A stretch of 64,000 nucleotides of DNA, from the NCBI GenBank assembly GCA_026119855.1, contig JAOWBW010000027.1, forward strand, positions 2,644,623-2,708,622, written 5' to 3'. A model generated the notes under the pieces. That model saw nothing but the letters and a program-made list of their open reading frames with translations. It was not told the DNA's origin and did no database searches. The translations under genes were made by a program, and so were the position numbers. Shown one piece after another: positions 41,885 to 53,344 of the stretch. This DNA is from Campanula takesimana (Eukaryota > Streptophyta > Magnoliopsida > Asterales > Campanulaceae). Within the stretch, counting starts at the first letter, position 1; each line of letters opens with the position of its first letter.

Positions 41885-42048
41885 TGTCGTGAGTATTACT
41901 CTTTTATTCATATACTCTCACGTAAGGACGTCTTAGGGTTAGGGTTAGTTGTATATATAAATTAAAAATAGAGTATACATACATCAATTTTCATTATTTC
42001 AAATTAGCAATCCTATTTTATTTTTCTTTCTTACAATTTTGAAATCAA
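41885..42048 (+). promoter_or_regulatory. Promoter and leader of family copy 2 with telo-box repeats
   Basis: Contains acgtaaggacgtc, then a telomere-like ttagggttagggttag, then a TATA box gtatatataaat about 90 bases before the ATG, and a leader ending acaattttgaaatcaa. The same arrangement precedes copies at 45938, 56395 and, expanded, 59536. In plants, telo-boxes near TATA are known from genes of the translation machinery. Confidence 0.65.
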
Positions 42049-42384
42049 ATGGAAGAAACAAATTGGGAAATACGTCCTCAACCGGTAGAAAGCAATCAAA
42101 CAGTTTTCGATCTGATTGTTGAATTATTTTTTTACTTTTTGTTTGTTATTATCATTATACTTTTGACTTCTTTTTTAATATTAATGCCTTTGCATGAGAA
42201 AGAAGTGCATGAAGCGAATGAAGTAGTTTTTTTGGTATTTTGTTGGCTAGTCGGCTTTATAATGTTGGTTATGATTATCTCGTTTGGAATTGATATGTAC
42301 GTTACTTCAAACAAAGTAACATGGAGATGGAGAAATATGGTTATGAGAGAAGAGCTTAGGAGGACTCATGAGTTTGCTTGTTAG
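42049..42384 (+). CDS. Two-helix membrane protein family, copy 2 (intact, 111 aa)
   Basis: I do not recognise this family. The N-terminus MEETNWEIRPQPVESNQTV is polar. A first hydrophobic helix spans about residues 20-46, a short loop PLHEKEVHEANE lies at 47-58, and a second helix at about 59-85. The C-terminal tail is basic (NKVTWRWRNMVMREELRR) and ends THEFAC. No signal peptide precedes the polar start, so both ends are probably on the same side of the membrane. The ATG is chosen because MEETNWEI is conserved in all five copies and follows a shared leader. The frame is open and encodes family-conserved residues, and promoter and 3' flank are conserved, which supports a real gene. Partner and location are unknown. 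Confidence 0.7.
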   Translation: MEETNWEIRPQPVESNQTVFDLIVELFFYFLFVIIIILLTSFLILMPLHEKEVHEANEVVFLVFCWLVGFIMLVMIISFGIDMYVTSNKVTWRWRNMVMREELRRTHEFAC

Positions 42385-42806
42385 TCTACTTCTTAGATGC
42401 AGTCTGAAGTTATGGCAGGCGGCTTTCGGTTTTTTGGATTAATTTATTAAAGATAAGATAGTGTTTTTGGCCCTTCACGCGCATCAGTGGGGCTGTACAG
42501 TTGTGGAAGATTGGATCTGAATCATTTTTGCATCGACTGACACCAAATTTTGTGCCAAATTTCACTTTGTTTAGTGTACTTCTTATTATTTTCCAATTCA
42601 CCCATGTAATTTTTTATTATTTTTTTGTTTTCATGTGCAATGAAGTCTCTCTTCCATTTTCTATATGTAGTTTTTCGTTTTTCCTTTATTCTTTTGAAAA
42701 ATTAGCTGCATTTCAAGATTGCTATGCAATATGGATGGGAAAGGAGAGCTAACGAACTCTCATGTGTTTACTTGTTAGTCTACTTCTTAGTTAGTTAGTT
42801 AGGATC
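42385..42806. other. 3' flank of copy 2 with a second gene-end remnant
   Basis: Aligns with 46271-46690 and 56716-57070 (gcagtctgaagttatggcag, ggggctgtacagttgtggaa, caattcacccatgtaattt). At 42731-42776 it contains the word run ending ctcatgtgtttacttgttag, identical to the last codons of copy 1 (GELTNSHVFTC), so a gene end of copy-1 type lies behind the copy-2 gene: a trace of unequal exchange. Confidence 0.7.
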
Positions 42807-42814
42807 CCGGTCGG

Positions 42815-44430
42815 CAGGGGCGGACGCACGTATATGAGAGGGGGGGGGGGTTAATTGACCCCCCTCACTTCTCCGTCTATACCCATTTTAGCCCCTTAAT
42901 TTTTTTCAAATTATAACCTTAACCCCCCTCAAAAATTTCAGTTAACCCCCCTCAAAATTTACATAAAAGCCTAGATATATAAGCTTAATTTTTACACAAC
43001 CAACCCACACTTATCTCATTAGTTTGCCGCAAGCGGGTTTTTATTAGTCGGAAGAAGACGATTGCGCGAAGGAGAGACTGAGGAGAGGGACGACGGCGAT
43101 CGACCAAAGTTGTACGGCGATCGGAACCCGGACCTGAGGACCTCGTCGGAGGCTGGAGCACCGGGCCCATACTTTCGGTTCGTAACAGGTAATTTTTCTC
43201 ATGTTTTTCGCCTACTATCTCAAATCCCAAATCTCAAATCCCTAAATTTCCCAAAAATTAGGGTTTCACCATTTCAATCAGTTTTTTATTTTTTAATCTC
43301 ATTGATTTTTTATTGAAATATACACTATTAAATCTCAAATCAATGCCACTGTGACTTGTTTGTGTTGCAATTTTTAATTGAGATTTTTGTAAATGCATCC
43401 ATAAGCCATTTTGTTTTGGTAATGATTCAAATGGAAAAAAACGAATTTGGGATTCATTTTTAGACATTTTGTCTGTATTATTTCTTAAAAGAAATTGAAA
43501 TTGGTAATTCAGTTATTGAACGTAAAATTTGGTTGAAGCTTGTTCTCTACAGAAAAATGGATCCTCCTCGAAGTTTGAAAAGATCATGTAGGTCATCTAC
43601 TTCTGACTCTAAGGCGAATGAGGCTCCCCGTTCCGGAGGTTAGAAACTATGAACTATAATCTTGTTATGTGTTTGTGTATGGCCAGTGGCCTCGTAGTTG
43701 TTGTCTTGTTTGTGTCCTTGCTCGTGTGGTTGTTTATGGCCAGTGGCCTTGTTGTGGTTTTATGGCCGGTGGCCCTGTTAATTTGTTTGTGTATGGTCAG
43801 TGGCCTTGTAGTTGTTGCCTTGTTGGCGTGTTTAATATGGCCAGTGCCCTTCCTCTTGTGGTTGTTTATGGCCAGTGGCCTTATTGTTGTGGTTTTATGG
43901 CTTGTGGCCTTGATGATTTGTTTGTGTATGGTCAGTGGCCTTGTAGTTGTTGCCTTGTTGGCATGTTTAATATGACCAGTGCCCTTCCTCGTGTGGTTGT
44001 TTATGTCCAGTGGCCTTATTGTTGTGGTTTTATGGCTTGTGGCCTTGATGATTTGTTTGTGTATGGCCAGTGGCCTTGTAGTTATTGCCTTGTTGATGTG
44101 TTTATAATACTTTATATATGGCCGGTGTACTTGTTAATTTATTTTGTACACATTTTCAAACAGTGCTCGAAAACTATTTCAAGAAAATGAGACATTCCCA
44201 AAGTAATAGAGATTTTTAGGAAAATTGAAAATGAAGATATTATGGAGTATTTTAAAAAGATAAAGAATAGGAAACCACTCGAGTAGCACTTTTCTTATTA
44301 TATCATCAAAATTTGAATTCATGTGAAAAAAAGCTTTATATGTGAGTTTTTTTAATAGTGTAATTTTTTTTAAAATCTTTTTAGATAATTTTTTTGACCC
44401 CCCTCACTGTAAAACCTGGTTACGCCACTG
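42815..44430. mobile_element. hAT-like non-autonomous element (1,616 bp)
   Basis: Ends caggggcgga and, inverted, cagtggcgta, with an exact 8-bp target duplicate ccggtcgg (42807-42814 and 44431-44438), diagnostic of hAT. The other tandem copy has the empty site at about 46690-46700. Inside are splice-like fragments (43060-43190 and 43558-43640, the latter starting ATGGATCCTCCTCG, encoding DPPRSLKRSCRSS) and a minisatellite at 43675-44125. No transposase core is present. Confidence 0.88.
43675..44125 (+). repeat. Minisatellite with tatggccagtggcct units
   Basis: Eight or more units of 50-60 bases with the core tatggccagtggccttg(t) and interspersed gttgttgccttgttg. Open in two plus-strand frames (hydrophobic Val/Leu or WPCS-type repeats), which I regard as non-coding. 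Confidence 0.85.
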
Positions 44431-44526
44431 CCGGTCGGTGCAATATGAAGTTATGATAATCGGCTCTTTGTTCGTCTTGAATCGTTTGATTAGCTAGGTT
44501 GGGTGCAGTGTGAAGTTATTTATGAC

Positions 44527-45439
44527 CACTACAAGAAAAACCTAGAATAAAGGCATTCAATAATGCCACCTTAATTCAACTCAGTGGCATTTTTAGGTTA
44601 GTGGCACTACATAATCAATGTCACCTATAGTGATGCCACGATAGATCTAAATGCCACTGTCAAAATATTAGTGTCATTCGTTTAAGTGCCACTATTTTAA
44701 ATTAGTGTCATTGATTTAAATGTCGCTTTGTCAAGTTAGTGGCATTTTGAGAATGTCACTCTAACAAAAAAATTCTACTCCCTCCGTCCCGGAGTAAGAG
44801 TCTCACCCCCCAATTTGCACGCTTATTAATAAATATTGGATGTGATGTAAATGTTGTGAGTGTAAAAGTAAAGTAGGAGAGAGAATGAGTGGGAGAGAAT
44901 AGTAAAGATTCTTTGTCATTTTAGGAATGAGACTCTTACTCTGGGACGGACCAAAAAGGAAAATGAGACTCTTACTCTGGGACGGAGGGAGTACCATTTA
45001 TAAACATTAATATAAGATTAGTGACATTAACAATTGACATTGATCAAATTTTTTGTGGCATTTATTAATGTCACTCATCAAACAAACTGGGAATACAAAG
45101 CATCAACAAAATGCCACTGTCCAAAAAAATTGTACAATTGAATAATGCTTATCTATAATATCGAAAACTATTTAATTGTAATATTTTTTTAATACAATTT
45201 AAATATCTCACTATCTTGTCAAAAACTATAAAGATCAAGTACAAAAATGAAACAACGATTGATAATAACAAATAAAAACATTACAAGTACCAAATAATAT
45301 TTTATTGGCGCACTAGATGCTCAAAAGGTTGTCAACTATATTGATAGCATAAATAAGCATTTTAAAGATATTCTCTTTTTTTTTACATCCTGTAAAAAAA
45401 AAAAAAACTATCGCCCTAAGCACGAAGTCGAGTTTCCGT
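44527..45439. mobile_element. CACTA element, left part, truncated by duplication
   Basis: Starts cactacaagaaaaa, the standard CACTA terminus, after TSD gac (44524-44526). The subterminal zone is full of gtggcat, aatgccac and gtgtcatt words in both orientations, the usual transposase-binding repeats. It stops at the duplication junction 45439/45440. A Stowaway MITE is nested at 44778-44991. Confidence 0.88.
44778..44991. mobile_element. Stowaway MITE in the CACTA left part (copy A)
   Basis: Terminal ctccctccgtcccgg and tgggacggagggag, TA duplicates at 44776-44777 and 44992-44993. An inner phrase gagactcttactctgggacgg is duplicated here but not in the copy-B partner at 47031-47206. Confidence 0.92.
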
Positions 45440-45937
45440 TGAGGAAGTGGGTAAATGGATACTTAATGGGAAAATCTCGAGAAAAACTTGTTTTACACTC
45501 GTTTGGTGTAAAACCTGTTTTCATCCCTTAATGTAAAACAAAGTGTAAAACAAGTTATTCGTAAGACTGACTCATAGATAACACAGTCGACATGCCCTTT
45601 TTTAAATAATAAAAAAAAACTTTGGAAAAGATTTTTTTTTGGAAATACGTGTTTTTTTCTAAACTTAAAAGCAACTTGAGATGCCTAGTTAATTATAATC
45701 GGATTTGAGAAAAAATAAAAAAGTCCATTCAAAGTTAAATTTCGTTTTTTATTTTAAACTTCAATATTTCTCTTGTCGTGAGTATTACTCTTTTATTCAT
45801 ATACTCTCACGTAAGGACGTCTTAGGGTTAGGGTTATTGTATATATAAATTAAAAAATAGAGTATACATACATCAATTTTCATTATTTCAAATTAGCAAT
45901 CCTATTTTATTTTTCTTTCTTACAATTTTGAAATCAA

Positions 45938-46270
45938 ATGGAAGAAACAAATTGGGAAATACGTCTCACCGGTTAGAAAGCAATCAAACAGTTTTCGATC
46001 TGATTGTTGAATTATTTTTTTACTTTTTGTTTGTTATTATCATTATACTTTTGACTTCTTTTTTAATATTAATGCCTTTGCATGAGAAAGAAGTGCATGA
46101 AGCGAATGAAGTAGTTTTTTGGTATTTTGTTGGCTAGTCGGCTTTATAATGTTGGTTATGATTATCTCGTTTGGAATTGATATGTACGTTACTTCAAACA
46201 AAGTAACATGGAGATGGAGAATATGGTTATGAGAGAAGAGCTTAGGAGGACTCATGAGTTTGCTTGTTAG
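45938..46270 (+). pseudogene. Two-helix membrane protein family, copy 3 (frameshifted)
   Basis: Nearly identical to the copy at 42049 but with three one-base losses: near 45963-45980 (after MEETNWEIR), in a T run near 46115 and near 46221. The first produces a stop after 12 codons. Either a young pseudogene or residual assembly error, since all three lesions are single-base indels. The promoter with ttagggttaggg and TATA box is retained upstream (45775-45937), with part of the telomere-like word lost. Confidence 0.7.
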
Positions 46271-47030
46271 TCTACTTCTTAGATGCAGTCTGAAGTTATG
46301 GCAGGCGGCTTTCGGTTTTTTTGGATTAATTTATTAAAGATAAGATAGTGTTTTTGGCCCTTCACGCGCATCAGTGGGGCTGTACAGTTGTGGAAGATTG
46401 GATCTGAATCATTTTTGCATCGACTGACACCAAATTTTGTGCCAAATTTTACTTTGTTTAGTGTACTTCTTATTATTTTCCAATTCACCCATGTAATTTT
46501 TTATTATTTTTTTGTTTTCATATGCAATGAAGTCTCTCTTCAATTTTCTATATGTAGTTTTTTGTTTTTCCTTTATTCTTTTGAAAAATTAGCTGCATTT
46601 CAAGATTGCTATGCAATATGGATGGGAAAGGAGAGCTAACGAACTCTCATGTGTTTACTTGTTAGTCTACTTCTTAGTTAGTTAGTTAGGATCCCGGTTG
46701 GTGCAATATGAAGTTATGATAATCGGCTCTTGGTTCGTCTTGAATCGTTTGATTAGCTAGGTTGGGTGCAGTGTGAAGTTATTTATGCCACTACAAGAAA
46801 AACCTAGAATAAAGGCATTCAATAATGCCACCTTAATTCAATTCAGTGGCATTTTTAGGTTAGTGGCACAACATAATCAATGTCACCTATAGTGATGCCA
46901 CGATAGATCTAAATGCCACTGTCAAAATATTAGTGTCATTCGTTTAAGTGCCACTATTTTAAATTAGTGTCATTGATTTAAATGTCACTTTGTGGCATTT
47001 TGAGAATGTCACTCTAACAAAAAAAATCTA

Positions 47031-47206
47031 CTCCCTCCGTCCCGGAGTAAGAGTCTCACCCCCAATTTGCACGCTTATTAATAAATATTGGATGTGATGT
47101 AAATGTTGTGAGTGTAAAAGTAAAGTAGGAGAGAGAATGAGTGGGGTGAATAGTAAAGATTCTTTGCCATTTTAGGAATGAGACTCTTACTTTGGGGCGG
47201 AGGGAG
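47031..47206. mobile_element. Stowaway MITE in the CACTA (copy B)
   Basis: Terminal ctccctccgtcccgg and ggggcggagggag with TA duplicates at 47029-47030 and 47207-47208. The same insertion as at 44778-44991, so it predates the tandem duplication. Confidence 0.9.
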
Positions 47207-48039
47207 TACCATTTATAAACATTAATATAAGATTAGTGACATTAACAATTGACATTGATCAAATTTTTTGTGGCATTTATTAATGTCACTCATCAAACAA
47301 ACTGGGAATACAAAGCATCAACAAAATGCCACTGTCCAAAAAAATTGTACAATTGAATAATGCTTATCTATAATATCGAAAACTATTTAATTGTAATATT
47401 TTTTTAATACAATTTAAATATCTCACTATCTTGTCAAAAACTATAAAGATCAAGTACAAAAATGAAACAACGATTGATAATAACAAATAAAAACATTACA
47501 AGTACCAAATAATATTTTATTGGCGCACTAGATGCTCAAAAGGTTGTCAACTATATTGGTAGCATAAATAAGCATTTTAAAGATATTCTCTTTTTTTTTT
47601 ACATCCTGTAAAAAAAAAAAAACTATCGCCCTAAGCACGAAGTCGAGTTTCCGTATCACCAAATATGTCAAACATCATTATCGAGTGAAATCTGCACAAA
47701 AAAAAGGTCAAGTTTTAGAAGAATGAAAGAGTAGAAAATTGTTAAGAGTAATAAAATTGGAACATTAACAATATCGTACTACAATAAAAGAATATTGTGT
47801 GTCTTAGAATGAATTTGAGTTTGTATTATGTAATATGAATATAAAAGGGCTGTGACTTACTAATGGAAAGCTACATAAAACTAATCAGAAATACTCGATA
47901 GTTTCATAGGTAGGATTATGTGTGAAGACAAACATATTGGTCTTCAGACTCTCATTTCATACTAAATATAAGCAACATTGAAGTCACAAGGTAGTAAGCA
48001 AAAAAGACTTACTAATAAAAATTAGCAATACCATCTTCT

Positions 48040-48480
48040 TCCATATGGTGGGTCATACTCATACTGCAAGTATGAATTCTCCTTCAACAGCCTGAAATTA
48101 AGATAAACGAAACTGATTCTGGGCAAGTGCATAGTATATAATTTCAATCTAAACTTCTAATAAAAACACGAAGTTACCGGCCAGCTACACGAGAGATGAA
48201 GAGATAAACACGCCTTAGAAGTTAACGACACTGAGATTGGACAGGTATCACATCTCAGTCTTCATGTCGAACAGGGCGGAGGCAGACGGAACAGGGCGGG
48301 GCGTCAGAGGAGGATCTCATATTTACATGCCGGAAAATGAAGATGAGATGAGTACGACGAGGTGCGACGTCGTGAGAAACGGGAGAGAAAGAGAGATGGA
48401 CGTGAGTTTTTTCCCGAAGGGACTGAACAAAAGCACAGCGAGGACACTACTGCGGCTGTGAATTAGGGGAAAATAACCTA
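48040..48480 (-). other. Possible captured gene fragment inside the CACTA
   Basis: On the minus strand a piece flanked by a tttcag acceptor and a gtattg donor-like word (about 48092-48046) reads LLKENSYLQYEYDPPYGRRW. Further up, 48200-48480 is GC-richer than its surroundings, with short frames on both strands (minus SSSDAPPCSVCLRPVRHED). It looks like exons taken from a host gene, but I cannot name the source. Confidence 0.35.
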
Positions 48481-48534
48481 AGCTAAAATTGGAGAAAAAA
48501 TGACTTGTTGCGCAAAGAGTGAAAAGAATAGGAA

Positions 48535-50480
48535 AAATACCACCTAGTCCCTGAATAATTTTTAATTTACGTCCTAGGACAGAGACTTTTCTATTTTACC
48601 TCCTAGTCCTAAGAAATATTTTATGTAACCATATAGTCCTTTAGTGTATTAACTACACCCCTCCCCTCCCTACTTACTCTTATTCACACACCCAGAGATT
48701 TTTTCTCTCTCTCTCATTTCTCTCTCCACCTCCCCTCCTGCTCCGGCCACTCCTCCCTCCTCACATCCGGCAACCCCTCCGATCCCCCTCCTCCGGCGAC
48801 TTCCCCCTCCGTCAGCCACTTCTTTCCTCACCTCCGGCGAACTGCTATACTCCTCATACTCCGGCGAACACCACCTACAACATTAATCGGCATTTTTAAG
48901 CCCCTGATCGTCGTAGATCTGACATTCCAAGCCTCTGACCCTCGTAGATCCGGCGTTGACTCTGTCTTCGAACTCCGCTCCAACTCCGGCAACTTCTCCT
49001 ACGCCGGTGACCCAGATGGCAGATCTACTATTTTTCGATCAATAACTCTAGATCTACGCATGATTTTCCTTCCTTCCAGCCATCTCGTTCTCATCCTCCT
49101 TTCTCGTCGACAGCGACCCGAGCTCACCCTTCGCAGCAAGAATACAATAGTTAAAGCAAGAATCTCATTTATTTTTTTAAAAGAAGAAACTATTGGATGG
49201 GGTTGGGGAGTTACTTGGTAAAAATGAGAAGATATTGGAGAGATGAGATGTTAGGGAGAGTGGTTTGAATGTGGTGAGTAAATAGACCCATTCAATTTGG
49301 GTTTTTGAACTACTGGGTGGAATGTATTAAGTGCATGATAATTAAAAAAAATCGTTTATGATAGTTACTTGTAAAGAGGCAGATTTGTTTGTTTGTTTTT
49401 TTGTTTTTTGTTTTCATTTTGATCAAGTTAATATTGATTCAAGTGATGTTTGTCGTTTTTCTTAATATTTTTTTTATTTTTTAGAAAGTTCTCATATGTT
49501 TAAATAACACAATTGAGAAGTTTATCGCTATTTTCGAACAAGTGAGAAGTTTTCAAAATAATTGGGAAGCTTCGTTTGTCTTCAGTGAACAAGTGAGAAT
49601 TTCTTAGTGTTTTATTGTACAACTAAGATGTTCTCAAATGTGTGGTGTATAATTGAGAACATTCTCAGTTGTTAGTCACCGTCATTAATCACCAGCCACC
49701 TTCACAGTTGATAATTGCGAAGTTGATTGTTCAGTGAACAACTTACTAATAAGTTCTCGGTTGTTTGGTCGCCAGAGTTGAGACAAATGAGAACTTACTG
49801 AAAAGTTCTCTTTTGTTTAGTCACCGGAGTTGGTGGTCGCCGGATTTTGGTCGTGTTCTTACTAGTTTAGTTGACAACTGAGAACTTACTGATAAGTTCT
49901 CAGTTGTTTGGTCTCCGGAGTTAGTGGTCGACGAAGTTGGTCGCCGGAGTTTGATCTTCTTCTTGCCGATTTAGTTGAGAACTGAGAACTTACTGATAAG
50001 TTCTCAACTGTTTGGTCGCCGGAGTTGATGGTCGCCAGAGTTGTTCGTGTTCTTAGTGGTTTATTTGACAACTGAGAACTTACTGATAAGTTCTCAATTG
50101 TTTGGTCGCCGGAGTTGGTGGTGGAATTGTTCGTGTTATTAGTAGTTTAGTTGACAACTGATAACATACTGATAAGTTCTCAACTGTTTGGTTGCTGGAA
50201 GGTCACTGAAGCTATAAAAAAAATAAAAAAATTGCCGCAGTAGTCGCCGGAGTTGGTGGTCGCCGGAAATGGTGGTTGCCGGAGTTGTTGACTGGAGAAG
50301 GTGGTGAGGGATAGCCTAAGGAGATAGTGGTTGGGGTGAAAGTAAAATGTTGAGAGGGTGTAGTTAGTAATATGTTGAGGAAGATGTAAGCTAGGGACTA
50401 TATGGTTAGTTAAAATATTTCTTGTCTTAAGAGGTAAATAAGGTTATGTTGAGGGACTATATGGTAAATGCCCCTTTTAA
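48535..50480. mobile_element. Long-TIR element nested in the CACTA
   Basis: The left arm (ccacctagtccctgaataa, aagaaatattttatgtaacc, tatagtcctttagtg, taactacaccc) is mirrored on the right at 50350-50470 (gggtgtagttagtaa, ggttagttaaaatatttctt, gagggactatatggt). Arms are about 130 bases and roughly 75 percent alike; exact ends and target duplicates are not clear. The interior has a C-rich ctccggcga zone (48660-49100) and the hairpin array described next. Confidence 0.65.
49738..50185. repeat. Array of gagaactta...taagttctc hairpins
   Basis: Five or six units with 80-105-base spacing, each with the perfect hairpin gagaacttactgataagttctc core (9-base arms) followed by ggtcgccggagttggtggtcgcc. 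Units near 49788, 49881, 49984, 50081 and 50158; the last has decayed to gataacata. No reading frame is conserved across units. Confidence 0.85.
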
Positions 50481-51272
50481 ATTTAATTCCACTACTTTTC
50501 TTTTAAGAATGTCATGCCATCGAATGACACTAAAGATAATCCAGCAATGTCATTTTGTATTCGAGTGACACTGATTATGAATTTATATTTGAATGACACT
50601 AAATATAATATATTAGTGTCATTTTACACTTCATTGAAACTAAATTCGACAAGTCTAATGCCTCTATTATACAAATGCCACTACATATACTTTTTTAGGC
50701 ATTCACAAGCTTAATGTCATTAATATGATGCCACTATAAGCCATTTTTCTTGTAGTGGACAGTTGGCTCTAGGTTTGTTGGATTAGTTCATTAAAAATAT
50801 GATCGTCTTTTTGATCCTCACTCACACCAAAAGAGCCATACATTTGTGAAAGATCGATTTTGAGTCGTGGATTACTATCGAATCTGACTGTACAACGTCA
50901 TTACTTTGTTAGTCTACACTATATTCTTATTCAATTCACCCATGTAATTTTTATTTAATTTTCATATGCTGCGGTGAAGTCTCTCTTCCATTGGGTTTCT
51001 ATATGTAGTTTTCTGTTTTTCCTTTATTCCTTACAAAATTAACCACATCTCAAGATTGATATGCATTAAGGTACAATACAAAGTACAATGGCAAAGTCAA
51101 AAAATTTGTAGAAGGGGTTAAAATTATGATGTAGTGCTATTTTTTTTTCAAAACCCAGGGGGTCAAATGATAAAATTTCTTTTTCTTAGGGGCAAAAATA
51201 TTAAATTCCTAAATTTTAACTAAATATTAGTGTCAATCTAATAATTATTCTAGTGAAATTTTAAAAATTGTA

Positions 51273-51364
51273 CTCCCTTCGTCTCAAAATGAATGTCTAA
51301 AAAAAATATCAAACTTGCTCTTGATCAAGAGTATATTTGAACATTCACTTTAGGACGGAGATAG
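51273..51364. mobile_element. Small Stowaway-like MITE (92 bp)
   Basis: Terminal ctcccttcgtctcaaaatgaatgt and acattcactttaggacggagatag, TA duplicates at 51271-51272 and 51365-51366. It is the intact counterpart of the palindrome-scarred site at 38555-38663. Confidence 0.8.
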
Positions 51365-52327
51365 TAATTGATTAATCTTTAAGTGATTTTATCTAAAATA
51401 ATTTTTAGAATTGTATTGAAATGATTTAATGATATTAATGTTTAGGGACTATTCACTTGTATTGACTATTAAACTTTAAATAAGACATTTTTTCAAAACA
51501 GAGTATATATAGAATTATCATGACAATCTTATACAACTTCTGTCCCTAAATGAGTGTCCAAATCTCATTTTAAGGGACATAACTTTTTGTACAATTTGGT
51601 GACAAAATTCATAAATAATCTTGGAATCCTCTTTACAAACATTTAGTTTTTGCTAGTATAAAGAGACCGGTGGGAAAAAAAAATCGAAAAAAAACATTTA
51701 GGGACAAAGTTATGATCAAAATGGACATTCATTTTAGGACAAAAAAATCTTGAAAATGGAGACTCGTTTAGGAACAGAGAGTATTAAAATTGAGATTGGT
51801 TTCATCATATTGTATAACACTAACCAATTCCATGACAATCTCTAATCATAAGTTTTGCAACCTATGGGTGTCCAACAGGAATATGAAGGTCCAAACAACT
51901 CAAGTATATATGGCCACATAGGTCATTCGAGCATGTAATGGAATATCTGAAAACAATTTTATGAGAATTATTTTTACACCTTTTAAAAAATAAAATTTAC
52001 AAAAACGGATGTAGTTTGAGGCTTTGAGCACGTACATTTAAACAGTTACAATCTACCCTGATCCCTCCATCCAAAAATGTTTTTTATTATTATTATTATT
52101 ATTAAATGATTAACTTAATTGCAATTTGACCAAAAGTTCATAAGAGATTGATAATTTTAATGAAAAAGTGTTTTTATCGGTAGTATTATTAGTGATAAAT
52201 TAATAACTACTATTTTGGATCAAAATTTAGGAAAATGTAATTATCCTAATGTACTTATCACTCCTACTTAATTTGCTTGAATTTTGATTGAAAAAAGTTT
52301 AAATAATTATCTTTGTAAAAAATTATA

Positions 52328-52669
52328 CTCCCCCCCCCCCCCGGTCTTAGAGTATATGTCCACCCTCCTATTTACACAGATTATGAAATAATTGAAGTGA
52401 TGTAAGTGTTGTTAGTATAAAAGTAAAGTAGGAGAGAGAATGAGTGGGAGAAAATAGTAAGTTGATTAGTGTTATGAGCATAAAAGTAAAGTATGAGATA
52501 TAATGAGTGGGATGAATAGTAGAGATTCTTTGCCAGATAAATAGTAAAGATTCTTTGTCATTTTAGGAAGTAGACATATATTATGGGACGGACTAAAAAG
52601 GAAATGTGGACATATACTATGGGACAGACTAAAAAGGAAAATTGAACATATACTCTGCGACGGAGGGAG
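52328..52669. mobile_element. Stowaway-like MITE with a C homopolymer end
   Basis: The left end ctc followed by about 14 C, the right end gcgacggagggag, TA duplicates. The phrase ggacggactaaaaaggaaa near the right end is repeated with variation. Confidence 0.7.
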
Positions 52670-53344
52670 TAATTTATAGTATTTTTAATGGTATATTAAA
52701 TACAAGTTTTGGAATTTTCTTGGACAATTATAGCATTGTATTAAATATATATCTATTTTTTTGACAAATTGTATTAAATATTTAGTCAAAGCTCAATCAA
52801 CTTAGTGAAAATCTCGAGAAAATTATTTTTTACACTCGCTTTAGTGTAAAACATTTTTCCATCCCTTAATATAAAACAAAATCTCTTAATGTACAACATG
52901 TTTCACACATCTCTTAGTGTAAACAAGTTTTTTATAAGACTGACTCATCAACTTAACTACTAAAAAAATGGTTAAACTCTTGTATTTCAATTCGGATATG
53001 AGCGGTTAAACACAAACTAGACTTTATTCCTATCTATCTCAACAATTTTTTAATTATTATTATTTTAATTTAATTTTTTAAAATTATTGGTTTTATTTTT
53101 ATTTTATTTTTTGAGGAAGTGGGTTTTTAATTAATGGATATATCATATATAATACGGTCGACATGCCTCCTTTTTTTTTTGAAAAAAAAAAAAAAAACTT
53201 TAGAAAAAAAGAATCTTTTTTTTTTTGAAACTTAAAAGCAACTTGAGATGCCTAGTTAATTAAAGAGTTGGTCTCCTGTAAAACGCGTTTTTCCTAGTGG
53301 TTAGGAAAAACGTGTTTTTAAAAATCGTCTGGCACTTATTATTC

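Larger units (their letters stand above)
41541..45439. repeat. Tandem segmental duplication, copy A
   Basis: Begins tgaggaagtgggt and ends gagtttccgt. It matches 45440-47654 through the gene, its flanks and the left part of a CACTA element. Copy A is longer because a hAT element (42815-44430) sits in it. Confidence 0.88.
45440..47654. repeat. Tandem segmental duplication, copy B
   Basis: Matches 41541-45439 apart from the hAT insertion and small indels. Its right end lies inside the intact CACTA element. Confidence 0.88.
46789..50757. mobile_element. CACTA element (3,969 bp), non-autonomous
   Basis: Ends cactacaagaaaaa and tttttcttgtagtg. The right target duplicate is gac (50758-50760); the left one is gac in copy A (44524-44526) but has lost one base in copy B. 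Subterminal gtggcat/gtgtcat repeats are present at both ends (46800-47010 and 50510-50740). No transposase is seen. It hosts a Stowaway MITE (47031-47206), a possible captured gene piece (about 48040-48480) and another long-TIR element (about 48535-50480). Confidence 0.9.
50761..53255. other. 3' flank of copy 3 and 5' flank of copy 4
   Basis: Non-coding, paralogous to 38030-41780. It contains Stowaway-like MITEs at 51273-51364 (tactcccttcgtctc...gacggagatagta) and 52328-52669 (C run of about 14, then gacggagggag; TA duplicates). A foldback zone with gtgtaaaacatt words lies near 52800-52950. Confidence 0.65.

Noticed and set aside
43669..44190. 173-codon Trp/Cys-rich repeat protein
   Set aside because: A minisatellite whose units are open by chance; no conserved start or splice context. 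Kept only as a repeat and a low-interest finding.
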